DNA of 64,000 bases, taken from assembly GCA_030407085.1 (NCBI GenBank), contig CM059584.1, forward strand, positions 133,910,001-133,974,000, given 5' to 3'. The position numbers and the translations under genes are program-made. The notes below the pieces were generated by a model. That model did not search any database, was not told the DNA's origin, and saw only the letters and a list, made by a program, of their open reading frames with translations. The stretch comes from Trichopria drosophilae (Eukaryota; Arthropoda; Insecta; Hymenoptera; Diapriidae). Positions 48,402-59,879 of the stretch are shown here, piece after piece (position 1 is the stretch's first letter; each line of letters starts with the position of its first letter).

Positions 48402-49112
48402 TTAACCCTTAAATGCCCCACGGGATCCAGAGGACCTCAGGCCTTTTCCAGTAATATGTTTTCAAATGTTTTCTGATTGTAGTTGTGGGTTTGAAGTATC
48501 TGATTGAATATTTATCAGTAGTCAGTTCGATCACAGCAACTGGTTAGAGTGTTTCCAAGTTGAAGTGGGTGCCAAAGTACCCCGTTTGTCATCAACGTAC
48601 TTTTATTTTTAAATTGTGATATATTTGTTGCCAACTTTTGTGCTGTTTTACAAAATTTTCAAGCTAAATGTAGTTAATATAATTTTCAATAATAAATGTA
48701 GGCAGGATGTTAAAAATTTTTTTGTCGGGTTATTGTATTCGTCAGTTTTTAAGATGACATTTTCATGTTATTATCCAATTCAGTTTAACAGCTTTTCTGA
48801 CTCAGGATATAAAAAGAGTTACAGGTAGACTTTTCCATGTAGGTCTGGAATAGTTAATAGTCAAGACCACATCTGCCATAAAAGCTAATTTATTTATAGA
48901 ATCCCATATTTTCCCTTTTTCTCCAAACTTTATTTTTTAAACAACATTTAAATTGAAATTATAACCATGTAACCATTTTACTCATCTTTTAAAGCGTTAA
49001 AGAACATTGAAAGAAATCAACACAAATAAATATAAAAAAGTTAGACACTTTTTTAATGACGGTGTCCTAGACGGCCATATGTGAAATTTTACGTGTGGCA
49101 TTTAACTGTTAA
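48402..49112. mobile_element. TTAA-flanked piggyBac-like MITE
   Basis: TTAA at both ends (48402-48405, 49109-49112). Terminal inverted repeat CCCTTAAATGCCCCACG against CAGTTAAATGCCACACG (17 bp, 3 mismatches). No transposase. The 70-codon frame at 48616-48828 is not supported. TTAA plus a CCC start are hallmarks of piggyBac-type elements. Confidence 0.72.
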
Positions 49113-49189
49113 AATAAAATATGAAATTTTACTAAATTATAAATGTATATTCCCATCAGAAATAACTTATATTACTTACTGTAACAATC

Positions 49190-49460
49190 ACTTACGTAAG
49201 TAGATATTATTACGTGATATACAATAGTTTTGTCGTCGCGTCTCGTCGCTTGCATCGTCAGTAGAAATGATGCATCGCGAAAATTGCTTTCGCTTATGCA
49301 GACGGGAAATAAACGGTAGAAATTAGCTGTCAGTTATCGCTATTTGAAATTCCTAAGCAAATAACAAGGCGTTAATTGAAATACTCTTTGACGCATATTC
49401 GTTAAATATCGCAACAAGAACCAATCAAAAGCAATCGAACCAACGCCCAACACAGTCCAG
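49190..49460. promoter_or_regulatory. Single-copy island, candidate regulatory DNA
   Basis: 'cgtcgcgtctcgtcgcttgc', 'tgatgcatcgcgaaaattgc' and 'caacgcccaacacagtccag' mark a more complex block between two MITEs. No frame. Inferred from texture only. Confidence 0.22.
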
Positions 49461-49555
49461 CTTAGTACTGGATTAACTGAATATCAGAATAGAAATTGAT
49501 TCTACTTAATTGCAAGTAACTAGCTTTCATTTTCTATAATCTTTGTGTCAATATT

Positions 49556-49866
49556 CACGGAGAAAAATAATCAGCAAAATCAGCCGAAAAATCCGCAGAT
49601 TCTACCAATTTTATCCTATAGGGACAGCTGTTGGAATTCCATTAGGAATAGCCGATAATTTCAGCTAAATTTACTGAAAAAGTCCGCAAATTTAACGGAA
49701 CAAATCTGCTAATGTAGCGGAAATTTAGAGCTAAGCGCGAATTGAGTAGGGTTAAGGCTACATTAGCGGAATCAAAAAGCTAAAATTGCATATATTTTCG
49801 GCAATTCCAGCCGAAAATTTTAGCTGATAAGAATCAGCTAATCCAGCGGAGTCATTTTTCTCCGTG
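49556..49866. mobile_element. 311-bp MITE, CACGGAGA termini
   Basis: The termini CACGGAGAAAAAT and the complement 'atttttctccgtg' are exact over 12 to 13 bp. The interior is built from alternating 'cagctaa', 'agcgga' and 'gccgaaaat' motifs in both orientations. There is no coding. The ends resemble the CACTCAGAAAAAAA ends of the 24.4-kb family. Confidence 0.7.
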
Positions 49867-49869
49867 TTT

Positions 49870-50600
49870 ACTTATTATTTGCATTTTCAATTTTGGTGAA
49901 AGTTTAATAAATAATTCGATACATTATTTTGAAAAACAATGAACTATTGCTGATATTAAGAGGCGTCTATTATTTACATATTTATACTCTAAAAATTAGA
50001 TATAATATCCCCAACAATAATGAACATAAATCGGAGTTTTTCATGATTTTTTCGTGACCCGGAGCTGAGGGAAACTTTTCGATTGGAGTTAACAATTTTT
50101 TTCCTCCTCACTATCGTACAATTACTTTTGAATCTCAGTCCTTCATCTTTTTACACAGAAAAAAATAATAGGTTTTATAGTATCTAATTGCGTTTTTTCG
50201 TTGTTTTTACTATTTAAATAGTACAGGCTAGACTAACTAATGTACTTCGCTTTAGTGAAGACGCTTCAGTGGTTATTTTTAAGACAGTTTTGGTGTCTTT
50301 TTTATAAATGCCTTTATTTACAAGGCACATATAATTGAGTTCACTAAATGCCTAAGATGCTGGTTTCTTCGAGGTACACTAGATGTCGCACAAATTGCAA
50401 AAAACAGTCTAACTAACAAATTGATTGGTGACGTATACAATTAGAGCGTTTTGTACCACAAATTTATTATTGAGAATGACGTCATGGAAGATGTTCAGAC
50501 CTAAGATTTTCACATCAACTACACCGTCTGTAACAATACTTTTGGATTTGAGTGCCATCTAGCGTTCGATTATATAACTCATATATTTAGTTGTTTTATC
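49870..50600. other. Intergenic DNA, no gene seen
   Basis: 'acacagaaaaaaataatagg' at 50154 resembles the MITE ends nearby, but no partner end was found. Nothing else was recognised. Confidence 0.35.
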
Positions 50601-50735
50601 AAACCACATATTTGTGCGATTTCTGAAACGTCGCTTAATGCGTCAATACCAGATGCTGATATTGGCATAGATAATTATTTTGTCCTAAGATCCAGATTGC
50701 GAAAAAGAGGAGGGGTTGCGCTTTATTATGAAATG
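50601..50735 (+). pseudogene. Non-LTR retrotransposon endonuclease fragment
   Basis: A 45-codon stretch reads 'KPHICAISETSLNASIPDAD', 'IDNYFVLRS', 'KRGGVALYYEM'. This matches the APE-type endonuclease motif (h-I.SET.L......-Y...R.DR...GGGV..Y) at the start of non-LTR ORF2. The Asp-Arg of 'RSDR' and one Gly are altered. No continuing frame follows. It is an isolated remnant, perhaps of the same lineage as 35640-36200. Confidence 0.65.
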
Positions 50736-51480
50736 TTCATTTTCGTCTGATCTAAAGTTTATATGTTGATAGTAAATGGCGCTTCTCTTCACATATTTCG
50801 AAAAAGAGTGCAATTTCTTTCGTCTTGCTGCGACAATTGTATCCGTTTATGCGATTACTAAATATCGATACAAAGCTGAGATCATCTGTGGCGCTCGTAA
50901 TACCTAATTTATTATATTACATTTCAGTGTACGGATCTTTGCTTGTTCACAAATCTAGATGTCACAAAATGAAGCAATAAGTATCATAGAGTAAGAAAAC
51001 AGGACCCCCGAGTATTTGCATGATAGGCTTAGGTTACTTGGCAGAAGATCGGTAGAACACAGTGGGGCTCCCTGGTAGAAATTTGTCCATTTTTCTTAGA
51101 CTGGCCATTCCCCCTGTACCTTTAACATGGTAAATAAGAATTTTATACAAAAATTGTAAAAAAAATGTTTTCATTTCTACCAGGGCTGTTGTATGTTTTA
51201 ATATAGCTCTGCATCAAAATTTAATGATGCTTTCTCTCATTTTGCTGTTAAATTATGTAATGCCTTACAACTTGGCGTCAGAAAATTTATTAACTCAGCG
51301 ATGCAATAATTCGTGGCTACGGTTAAACGACTTTATGCCCCGTAGTTTTCGTAGTATTTTTAGCGTGATTACTTTGTTTGTTTGTTATTTAGGTATTCAT
51401 TTAGTTTTGTATATAATTACTTATTGTTCGTTATTTATTATGTCGTTTGAGTTATCTTAGGCTTATTCTTCGACGATAAT
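50736..51480. other. Intergenic DNA, no feature recognised
   Basis: A 78-codon + frame (51224-51460) rich in Leu/Tyr/Ile looks hydrophobic but has no start context or family match I recognise. Confidence 0.35.
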
Positions 51481-52088
51481 ATTGTATAATTGTAATTTGG
51501 TGAAATGAATCATTTTCAAGGTCAGTGTGAAAAATAGCATGGCAAAGCTGTGGCTCGTCCTTCAAATTCTTTGTGTGTCAATAAAGATGCTATTATTATT
51601 ACTATATCCGTGGTGTTTATGGATTTTTGTTAAGTTTGCGGTTATTTTCAAAGTAGGTATACCAGCCAATACAGATGATTTTGTAATGCAATTCGAATTT
51701 AGAACCACATGAAATTGAATTAAATATCAATCAGTTTAAGCAGGTTATATCAAACGACCGTATCACCTCGGAATGAAAAATGAATGTATTTGTCTTCAAT
51801 ATTTCTCAAAGAATTGAAAGTAACGTATGACATCCGAAAAACTCAAAAGATGAAAAACGTTTGAAAAGCATTGTCGTTTGAAAACATTCAATTTCATATT
51901 AAAAGTTTTTTGAATTTCATTCCAGAGTGGAAGCAAATTGAATGCATGGTGAAAATTGCTGAAATTTTTGCACACGATCTCGTTTATTGCGATAGTTGCC
52001 GTTGTCGTCATTTCGACTACATGAGTAAATACACCGTTTACAATTAGTAGATTTTACTAATTTTTCCCCTCAGTGTTACGAAATTCAA

Positions 52089-53029
52089 GTAGGGGAGGCG
52101 GGGGTTGTACCGCTCAGTGGGTAATTCCGCTCACTCATATTTCTCAACCTTCCGTTGAGTTAAAATGATTTTTTATATTTTTTTATTAAAGAACTTTATG
52201 TCAAAATATAATTTCAACAAAAAATTTACATTGTTTATTACTAAAAGTTGATTTAAAAAAAATTGGAAAGTTTTGTAACGTAGTTGACATAAATTCGATA
52301 AAAATTGGTCTTTACAATATACGGTTTTCCATCTTTCTACTAGTACACAATAGGAAAAAATATGAAAAAATAGGCTGGTAGTAATGTTAATTATCAAACG
52401 GTATTTGGTAAACTACTAAAAACAACATTGATTTATAATTATTCATTACTTTTCAACGCGGCGCGTTAGTGGGTAATACCGCTCAGAACGTTTATGACAT
52501 ATTTTACATATTGTTGATCAAATAAATGTATAGAAAGTACTAAAATAATGAATATCTGAAATGGAACTTCCTGTAATTAATCATATACATTAAATGTATA
52601 CAAGTGAGTTAACAAAAAATGTATTTATTATATCATCGAATTTCATAGGTTAGGTACACTCATTATTTATGAATCATTAATTTGAATACATTCTTCTTTA
52701 CAATTTTCATTGCCTATATCCACATTTCTTCATTACATCTTCATTACATCTTCATTACATTTTTTCTAAGTGAATAAGAATAAGTTCAATAACTTAAATT
52801 TAGTGAGCGGTATTACCCACATTGACAGGAGAAACTGTTGGATCATTGATATTTATTAAATTCTATAATTCTATACGTTTAGCGTTAGTAAAAATTCCAA
52901 TCTTTTTGTATATTACTGTTAGAGCTTTATAGAATCGGTTTCAATCTTTAAACGAATCTGAAATTATTTATGCATTTATTAAAAGCAGTACTTTCCTTAG
53001 GTGAGCGGTACATCCCCCGGCTCCCCTAT
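52089..53029. mobile_element. Non-autonomous TIR element, GTAGGGGA family, second member
   Basis: The left end GTAGGGGAGGCGGGGGTTGT matches the complement of the right end ('tacatcccccggctccccta'), a 28-bp inverted repeat. The motif 'agtgggtaataccgctca' recurs: 52115, 52469, inverted 'gtgagcggtattacccac' at 52803, and within both ends. No transposase frame; the 74-codon - frame is spurious. It interrupts the left arm of the large inverted duplication. Confidence 0.72.
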
Positions 53030-53959
53030 CTATTACTCGCCATAATTCAATTACAATGAAATGTCGCTTCTAAGATCAGGTTATGGTAGATTAGACATTT
53101 GTGATGTCTTGCTTTATTGTCATTATCATAATATCAGTATCGATCAATGGGCATGTTTACTGTGTGATTTTCGGTCTCCTTAATTCGGTTTCCTCCAGAA
53201 ACGCGTAAAAAAAATACCACAGGAACGATAAGTTAAAAATTAAATGTGTCTTATTTATTTAGACAGAATATATGTTAAATTTCGAGACGCTTCGTTTTAA
53301 GATCCCTAAATCAAGACTCATTTTAAAAGAGGACACTTGTAAGTGTCTTAGTGTCTTCATTTCAAATACCCAAAAGACACCTGACTGTGCAGTGTAATGA
53401 GTAGAATGGAAGAAAAAAGATAATTTCAAATGCTTATGTTTGCCTAAGTAAAAAACACAATGGCACGTAAAATATAGAAATTTCGCCAGGAAAAACGTAA
53501 AGAAAGAACTTTTCACTTATCCATTCTTTTTTCGTTTCTCCCATGCTGGCACGATGATTAGATCTATTTAACGGTATTCTATAATCTGAATAATAGATTT
53601 ATATTTCGAAATTTTCAAAAACTTTAAATATTAGATTGAGCATTAAACGTATTATTACGACATTTCTTTATACAATTTAAAAAGAGTTTACAATAACACG
53701 AATTATGACAATGAGAGTAATAAATGCGTTTGTAAAATGCTTCTTTGGTGATTTTAAAGTCTTCGAACATGAAGTCCAGAAAAAAGGCAGTATTACTAAA
53801 ATATATTTTTCTTAGTGTTTTCTCAGTAAATATTAACCGAATATAATAGGTATTTTATTTTTAGATTTAATTATGTCGAAAATACTTCTAAAACTGCAAA
53901 CGAAATAACTTTGAATTGAATTCAATTTCTGGGTTAAGTTCTGTATTAACCTTTATTGA

Positions 53960-55380
53960 TATCGATAATCACTCTCGCTTCGAGTTACTAGTTCGAACTA
54001 TTCTTAAAATTTCGAGGTGATTACCTACTCAGATTTCAGTTAGAAAATCGCGGGAATGCAGAACACGTGTACAGTAATGATTAAAAATTTGGAAAGCAAC
54101 TGGAATGAACAACAAAAAATTTCGTACTTCGAAATCGTAAAAAATAAGTAATGTTACATATAATTTTTGTAAATAAAGTTAATCGATACCCTTAACCTAT
54201 TAACGCTCAGAAAGTTGGAATTTTATGTTTATATTCGAGATTCAGTTTCAAATCCGAAAATGAGATCGGGGGTTAATTTTAGAAAGTACTGAAAGATTTT
54301 TGTTTTAGCTTCATACAATTAATCTTTTTAAAAATGGCGAAAAAATTATTATTATTTGTACTTTCTAAGAATCGCATTTGAATTAATATATTCAGAAATT
54401 GATAGTGATTATTACATTTATGAAAGTAAGATGTGCATAATTTATATTCGCCCGAAATGGGCTAAATCGTATTAGTCGTTATTATGAATGCTGTTAGAGT
54501 TTATCATGTTCGAAGTTCTCAATTTCCGATTGGCAAAATTTCAGCTATCGAATTTTCTTACTCGCAGTTCAGCAGAGGGTATTCGATACCTTCGATCATG
54601 TTTCATAGGTATTGGTCTACAAAGTTTCATACGCTCGATGCATCTCTATCCCAGGTTGTACGAAGACAATATTTTGTAAATTTGGTGCAAGTCAATAATT
54701 TATTTCTTTTTGATAGTTATGATAACATCTTTCGTCAGTAGTATAAAATACTATTGGACATTCCTAACCTTACGAGGTAAACTCTTATTTTGCATTCACT
54801 ATGTAAAAAAATATTGTTGGATAAAAATACATCATATTTAAAAGAGTCCCTAGAATAATTTCAATTTTGGCTATTAGGAATTATGACCTTTGGGTTTTTT
54901 GACCCCCGCCCTCTATTTAGTGCGATCGAAATGTAATTACATAAAGGGTTTATAAAGACCAAAAGTGCCAATGATATATGAGTGATTCTTTCAAAATGAA
55001 CTAATGCCTCGTTCATGGCATTTTTTCTAAAAATAATATATAATTAAGTATAATGTCTATATAATAGTATTTGTCAGTGCTCAGTCAGGTGATAAGAAAA
55101 AACAATTAAGAAATTCATAACATTCGAAATATTCAAGTTTAAGTAATATAAAAACTCCCCTCCGTCAAAACTAAAAGCACTAAGACACTTAAAAGTATCC
55201 CCTTTTATAGTTCTTGATTAAAGCATTTTAAAACATAAGTGTGTAAAAAGTTTAAGATATTTTCTGTTTAATGAAAACACTATTAATGGTATTACTACCG
55301 ATTTTTCTACCGATTTTGGACATAAGATTACAGTTTTTTTGCGATATGACTTTTCAAAGTACACATTTTCGTATTTTAAT
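53960..55380. other. Spacer of the inverted duplication
   Basis: Overlapping + frames at 54484-54741 and 54488-54679 have no recognisable domain. 'cccccgccctctatttag' at 54903 is a short GC-rich word. 55145-55300 is a partial direct copy of 56100-56230. Confidence 0.4.
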
Positions 55381-55388
55381 TTCAGATT

Positions 55389-55841
55389 TTATTTTTGAGT
55401 CAATGCTAGATATGCTTGCTTAGTGCATAATGATTCCTTGTTTAATAAAGTTTTGAAAATCAATTTACGACCCACCTTCAACTTGAATGTTCTGTATTGT
55501 ATGTAATTATTTTTAAGTGTAAAGTAAAGGTTAATACTGAATTTAATCCAGAAATTGAATTCGATTCGAAGGTATTTCAGCGTTTGCAGTTTTAGAAGTA
55601 TTTTCGACATAATAAAATGTGAAAATAAAATATCTCTTATACTTGGATAATATTTTCTGAGAAAACACTTAGAAAAATATTTTTTAGTAATACTGCCTTT
55701 TTTCTGGACTTCATGTTCGAAGACTTTAAAATCACCAGAGCACCATTTTACAAATGCATTTATTACTCTCATTGTTTTAATTCGTTTCATTGTAAACTCC
55801 ATGTTTGAAAGAAATTTCGTAATAATACTTTTAATGGTCAA
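55389..55841 (-). other. 150-codon open frame in right arm, unknown
   Basis: Starts in 'MTIKSIITKFLSNMEFTMKR' and is Lys/Leu/Phe-rich. The matching left-arm copy (+ strand, 53707 on) keeps 'FGDFKVFEHEVQKKGSITK' but is then cut by stops. The peptide similarity simply follows DNA similarity of the arms. I recognise no family. It may be a fragment of a duplicated element's gene or chance. Confidence 0.2.
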
Positions 55842-56560
55842 TTTAATATTTAATGTTTTTGAAAATTTGGAAATATAAATCTAGTATTCAGATTATAAAC
55901 AGAATACCGTTAAACAGATCTAATCGTCCTATCGACAGGAGAGAAACGACAAATGAATGGACAAGTGAAAAGTTCTTTCTTTACGTTTTTCCTGGTGAAA
56001 TTTCTATATTTTACGTGCCATTGTATTTTTTACTTCTAAGGCAAACATAAGCATTTGAAATTATCTTTTTTCTTCCATTTTACTCATTACACTGCAATAT
56101 AAGGTGTCATTTAGGTATTTTATGTGAAGACGTTAAGACACTTAGAAGTGTCCTCTTTTAAATTGCGTCTTGATTTAAGGGTCTTAAAACCGAAGTTTTT
56201 CGAAATTTAACATATTTTCTGTTTAATGAAATAAAACACATTTAATTTTTAACTTCGGATCGTTCCTGTGGTATTTTTTTACGCGTTTCAGAAGGAAATC
56301 GAATTAAGGAGACCAACAATCACACAGTAAACATGACTGTTAATCAATGCTGATTTGAAAATAACCTCAAACTTAACAAAAATCCATTAAAACTGCGGAT
56401 ATAATAATAACAATAGCATCTTGATTGACATACAAAGAATTAAAAGGACGAGCCACAGATTTGATATGCTTTTTTTCAGACTGGCCCTTAAAATGATTTA
56501 TTACAATTCAAATTACAATTATACAATATTATGGTCAAAGTATAAGTCGAAGTTTTATTA

Positions 56561-57800
56561 GTCACTATAGAAATTAGTCACTTACGCATGTCTTATATAT
56601 TGGGACACCTACAATAAGGTCTTAAAATGGTCACGTGATTGTTGCAAATTTTATTCGCAAAAATATTATTGCCTTAATTCATTCTGCATTAGAATAGTAA
56701 CCTTTATTAAGTTATATCTATTAGCAATTCTATATTTAAGTGATCCCTGGAGCTGAAATGGAATGAAATCAATTTCGAATTTCTAAAATTAAATTAGTGT
56801 TGTGCGACATTATGAACGCCACTTCATAACCGGTCATAAAAATAAGTAATAAATGCAAACAAACTGATTAAATAAACGATTCATATTTTAACAGGGCTTG
56901 CACTATCAATCTGGTAAAAGGAATCTGCAAATTAGAATGAAAAAAAGAAAATATTCAGTGCAAGTACGATATTCAGTTTCGCAGTCGTCATCGACATAAA
57001 GAAATCTACACTAACCGTACAAAACCACAGTAACCGTGGAAAATTCTCAATTCTGGAAAATAAATAATAAATGTCATTAATAGTTTTTTGAAAATTTTTA
57101 TATTTAAATAAAATGTTGTAAATACTACGGACGATTGAGTAATTGAAAAATGTTTTCTTTTCGTAATAAAATCAGTATATGTTGTCCACTCCGTAACCAC
57201 CGAATCACTTTTAGTTTTTGTCAAGAATTTTTTAATAATTCTTAAAATCTTTGTTTAGTTGAAGAAAATATGGCAGGAACTATTAATAACAGTTTATAAA
57301 ATGTATTATTTTAATATTAAATTCAATATAATTTGGAACTGTATAGGAAACCGAAATCTCCACTTTGTGATCTTAAATACCATTACAAATTTTTGGTAAA
57401 TAAATAATAAATTCGCTTGAAATGCGTTACTCCATGAATTTGCAGGGGCGCAGATTACGCATTCAGCATCAGTTTTTAAAAATTCAATATGGCAAATGAG
57501 ATTATACTGGAGTGGATTTGAATGAGGAACTTTCGAATGTAAAGTGGCCTTTTTAACTTACATGAATTTTTAGCAGTTTGCTTTGCTACTTTCAATTTCA
57601 TAAAATTCATGTGATCTACTATCAGTAATAAATTTTTAACAAATCCCGGCATTTTCAATCATTTCATCTTTTATTAAGGGATCAGCCATTAAACATTTTG
57701 TGTATTTAGCCCAAGATATTTTTAACGGGTTAAATGGTGCAGCATCTTTTCGTGTCAATTCTGGTAGAAGCAAATGATCCAATAAAATACGTGAAATCTA
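56561..57800. other. AT-rich intergenic DNA
   Basis: - strand frames at 57006-57224 and 57476-57658 show no domain. 57430-57500 ('caggggcgcagattacgcat', 'aattcaatatggcaaatgag') faintly resembles the 121-bp tandem repeat at 38.9 kb. Confidence 0.35.
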
Positions 57801-57809
57801 TTTCTGTGG

Positions 57810-58200
57810 GGTTTTTTTATGCTCCTGATTCCATTTCCAAGTTCAGGTTACATTTTGCAACATCCTAAAGGGTTGAAAAATATAGGTTGAGGAAATTTTC
57901 AGTTTTTCTAGAAACTTTGATCTAGGGGTTTTTTGATATTGCTGATTTAATTTCTAAGATCAGTTTTCATTTTAAAACATCCTAAAAGGTTGAAAAATGA
58001 GAGTTGTAGTAGAGTAGAGAAGTGGAAAAATAAGAGTTGTGGGTGGAATTTGTAGTTTTTCTAGAAACTTAGGTCTAGGGTTTTTTTTTTATATTGCTAA
58101 TTCCATTTCCACGTTCAGTTTGCATTTTGCAAAATCCTAAAGAGATGAAAAATAACAGTGGAAGTAGAGTAGAGAAGGGTAAAAATAAGAGTTGTATTTT
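57810..58200. repeat. Degenerate tandem repeat, about three copies
   Basis: Units of 120-165 bp share 'attccatttcca-gttcag', 'catcctaaagggttgaaaaa' and 'gtttttctagaaactt-gat' (57825, 57945, 58095). A further 'aaacttagatctaggggttc' occurs at 58581. Copies are diverged and unequal in length. Confidence 0.6.
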
Positions 58201-58229
58201 TGTAATAAGAGTTTTAGTTTTTGCAATTT

Positions 58230-58550
58230 AATTTTGTTTAAGTGAAAGTACATATACTTAGCTTTAAAATGAGCACCGGTTAAATCTATATAATAAATAC
58301 AACTATAGTTATGAGTCTTTAAAGCTGAGAGTGTTCTCCAAATTTACGTTTTTTGCGTTTTTATTGTGTGGAATGAATGCCTGAAAAAATTGACGACGAA
58401 ATTCGTGACCTCGAGTTCAAAAAGTAACTCAATTGACGCGGAATAACTCATATATTTATACAAATTTGTTCAAAGGTTATATAGCCTCAGAATAAGAATA
58501 GTAAAAGTGCCCTCTCGCAAATCGCCTATTTGACCCAGACTATAAAAATA
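58230..58550 (+). repeat. Dispersed repeat, copy 1
   Basis: About 300 bp matching 62800-63135 in the same orientation: 'gtttaagtgaaagtacatat', 'aaaatgagcaccggtt', 'aattgacgcggaataact' and 'cgcaaatcgcctatttgacc'. No coding frame or terminal repeat was seen. Confidence 0.68.
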
Positions 58551-58559
58551 AAAGTTGAC

Positions 58560-59330
58560 AGTCAAATTTTAATTTTTTCCTGAAACTTAGATCTAGGGGT
58601 TCAGGTACCTTGCGCCAATGAGATGATGTGTGGTCATTGTCGAAAGGTCTTTAAATCGAGGTTCTAGTGTACTATATGAGTTATTTTATGTTCGTTATCA
58701 CAAATCAGACGAAACTGACAATAAATTCGCAATGAACGACCCCGAAAAGCTTAGTGTCGAAATTGATGCTATATAGAAGGAATTTTGAGGTTAGGATTAA
58801 GAATTTAAAAAAAAAAAACAATCAATTATTCAAATAGACCATGCCGAAAAACTGTTGTATACAAATTTTGGTTCAAATCGGTTGAAATCTTCAAAAGTTA
58901 TCCAAATATGTACATACATTATACAGTACCAGTTATGTCACTTTTTGTTTGTACATATATGATACAGTACCAGTTAACCGGTTAATAATTGCTTCCGCCA
59001 TTTTGAAAAAATGACGTTCGTTCCGTAATCGGCGACCTCTAAAACTCCTTGAGTAGTATAATTTAAGCCAATTCAATCATTCTACAATTCTCTACATTCT
59101 TCAAATAATCTACAATTAAAAATTTTTGTTATATACAAAATCCATTTCTTATACAATAATATTTATAAAGTATGTTTCACTGGTTTATTAAGTCCTACTT
59201 TTTATATAAGACCACTAATATTAATGTTTATGAAATTTTTTAATGAAACCCTATTTCTGAATTCGTGAGATACTTTGTGAGAATTTGTATCACCCGTATA
59301 CATTTTCGTGAAACGTGCGATCAATAATTT
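58560..59330. other. Intergenic DNA, no gene seen
   Basis: 'tatgatacagtaccagttaa' occurs near-tandemly at 58920 and 58967. Otherwise unremarkable. Confidence 0.35.
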
Positions 59331-59345
59331 CCAGATGAAAATTCT

Positions 59346-59600
59346 TTAAGTAGAAATAAGTCGGAAAACTGGAAGTTCTGTTGGAAAATACTTTGTCACA
59401 TAACGAGGTTCGTCTTCGAAATACTCTACTCCTTCGAGACAATGAGGATGCGGACTTCTTACTTTACGTCGCGTTGTTACTAAAATGCAAAGCTTTCGGG
59501 GCTTTCTTCTCCAGGACTCTTGACGGAAAACTTTTCTTCCGGTGAACTCTTCAATCATTTGTACTCTTCTTAAGGGCCAACTTATATACAAAAGAGCGGA
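59346..59600 (-). promoter_or_regulatory. Candidate TATA promoter and first exon, - strand
   Basis: A TATA box TGTATATAAG (59590-59581 on the - strand) is followed 27 bases later by an ATG (59554) opening 69 codons to 59346 ('MIEEFTGRKVFRQESWRRKP'). Within it, 'cgtaaagtaagaag' gives a good splice donor (about 59456). The sequence is less AT-rich than its flanks. The frame also runs open upstream to 59897, but I see no family. Could be a real gene start or chance. Confidence 0.25.
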
Positions 59601-59879
59601 AACGGTATGAGGTGGATGGAAGGTAAAAGTGCAGGGATTTGGAAAAGGCTTGCAGAATAAACAAATACTGAAAAAGAAAGACATTTTATTGAAAATTACG
59701 TCACTGATATATTTTTTCAAAATGTATATTTTTTTTTTATTTTCCCGTGACCTACAGTTTGGAGAGTTGTGAAACCAATTTTGGAGGTATATGACGAAAG
59801 GGTATGAACCGTAGTGTATATTCATCAATCTCGACGTAATTACGTAGGCGTGCGTGCTGTCAAACGTACGCTCGAGATC

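Larger units (their letters stand above)
51480..56560. repeat. Large inverted duplication, arms about 1 kb
   Basis: The left arm is 51480-51655 plus 53133-53960; the right arm is 55515-56560. Pairings include 'gtggctcgtccttcaaattc' (51551) with 'gaattaaaaggacgagccac' (56437), 'catgtttactgtgtgattt' (53153) with 'atcacacagtaaacatg' (56317), and 'ttcgaacatgaagtccag' (53761) with its complement at 55703. The arms appear roughly 80-90% identical. The spacer (53960-55515) is not inverted. It contains a third, direct partial copy of the 'ttaagacacttagaagtgtc' part at about 55175. A young TIR element sits in the gap of the left arm. Confidence 0.75.
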
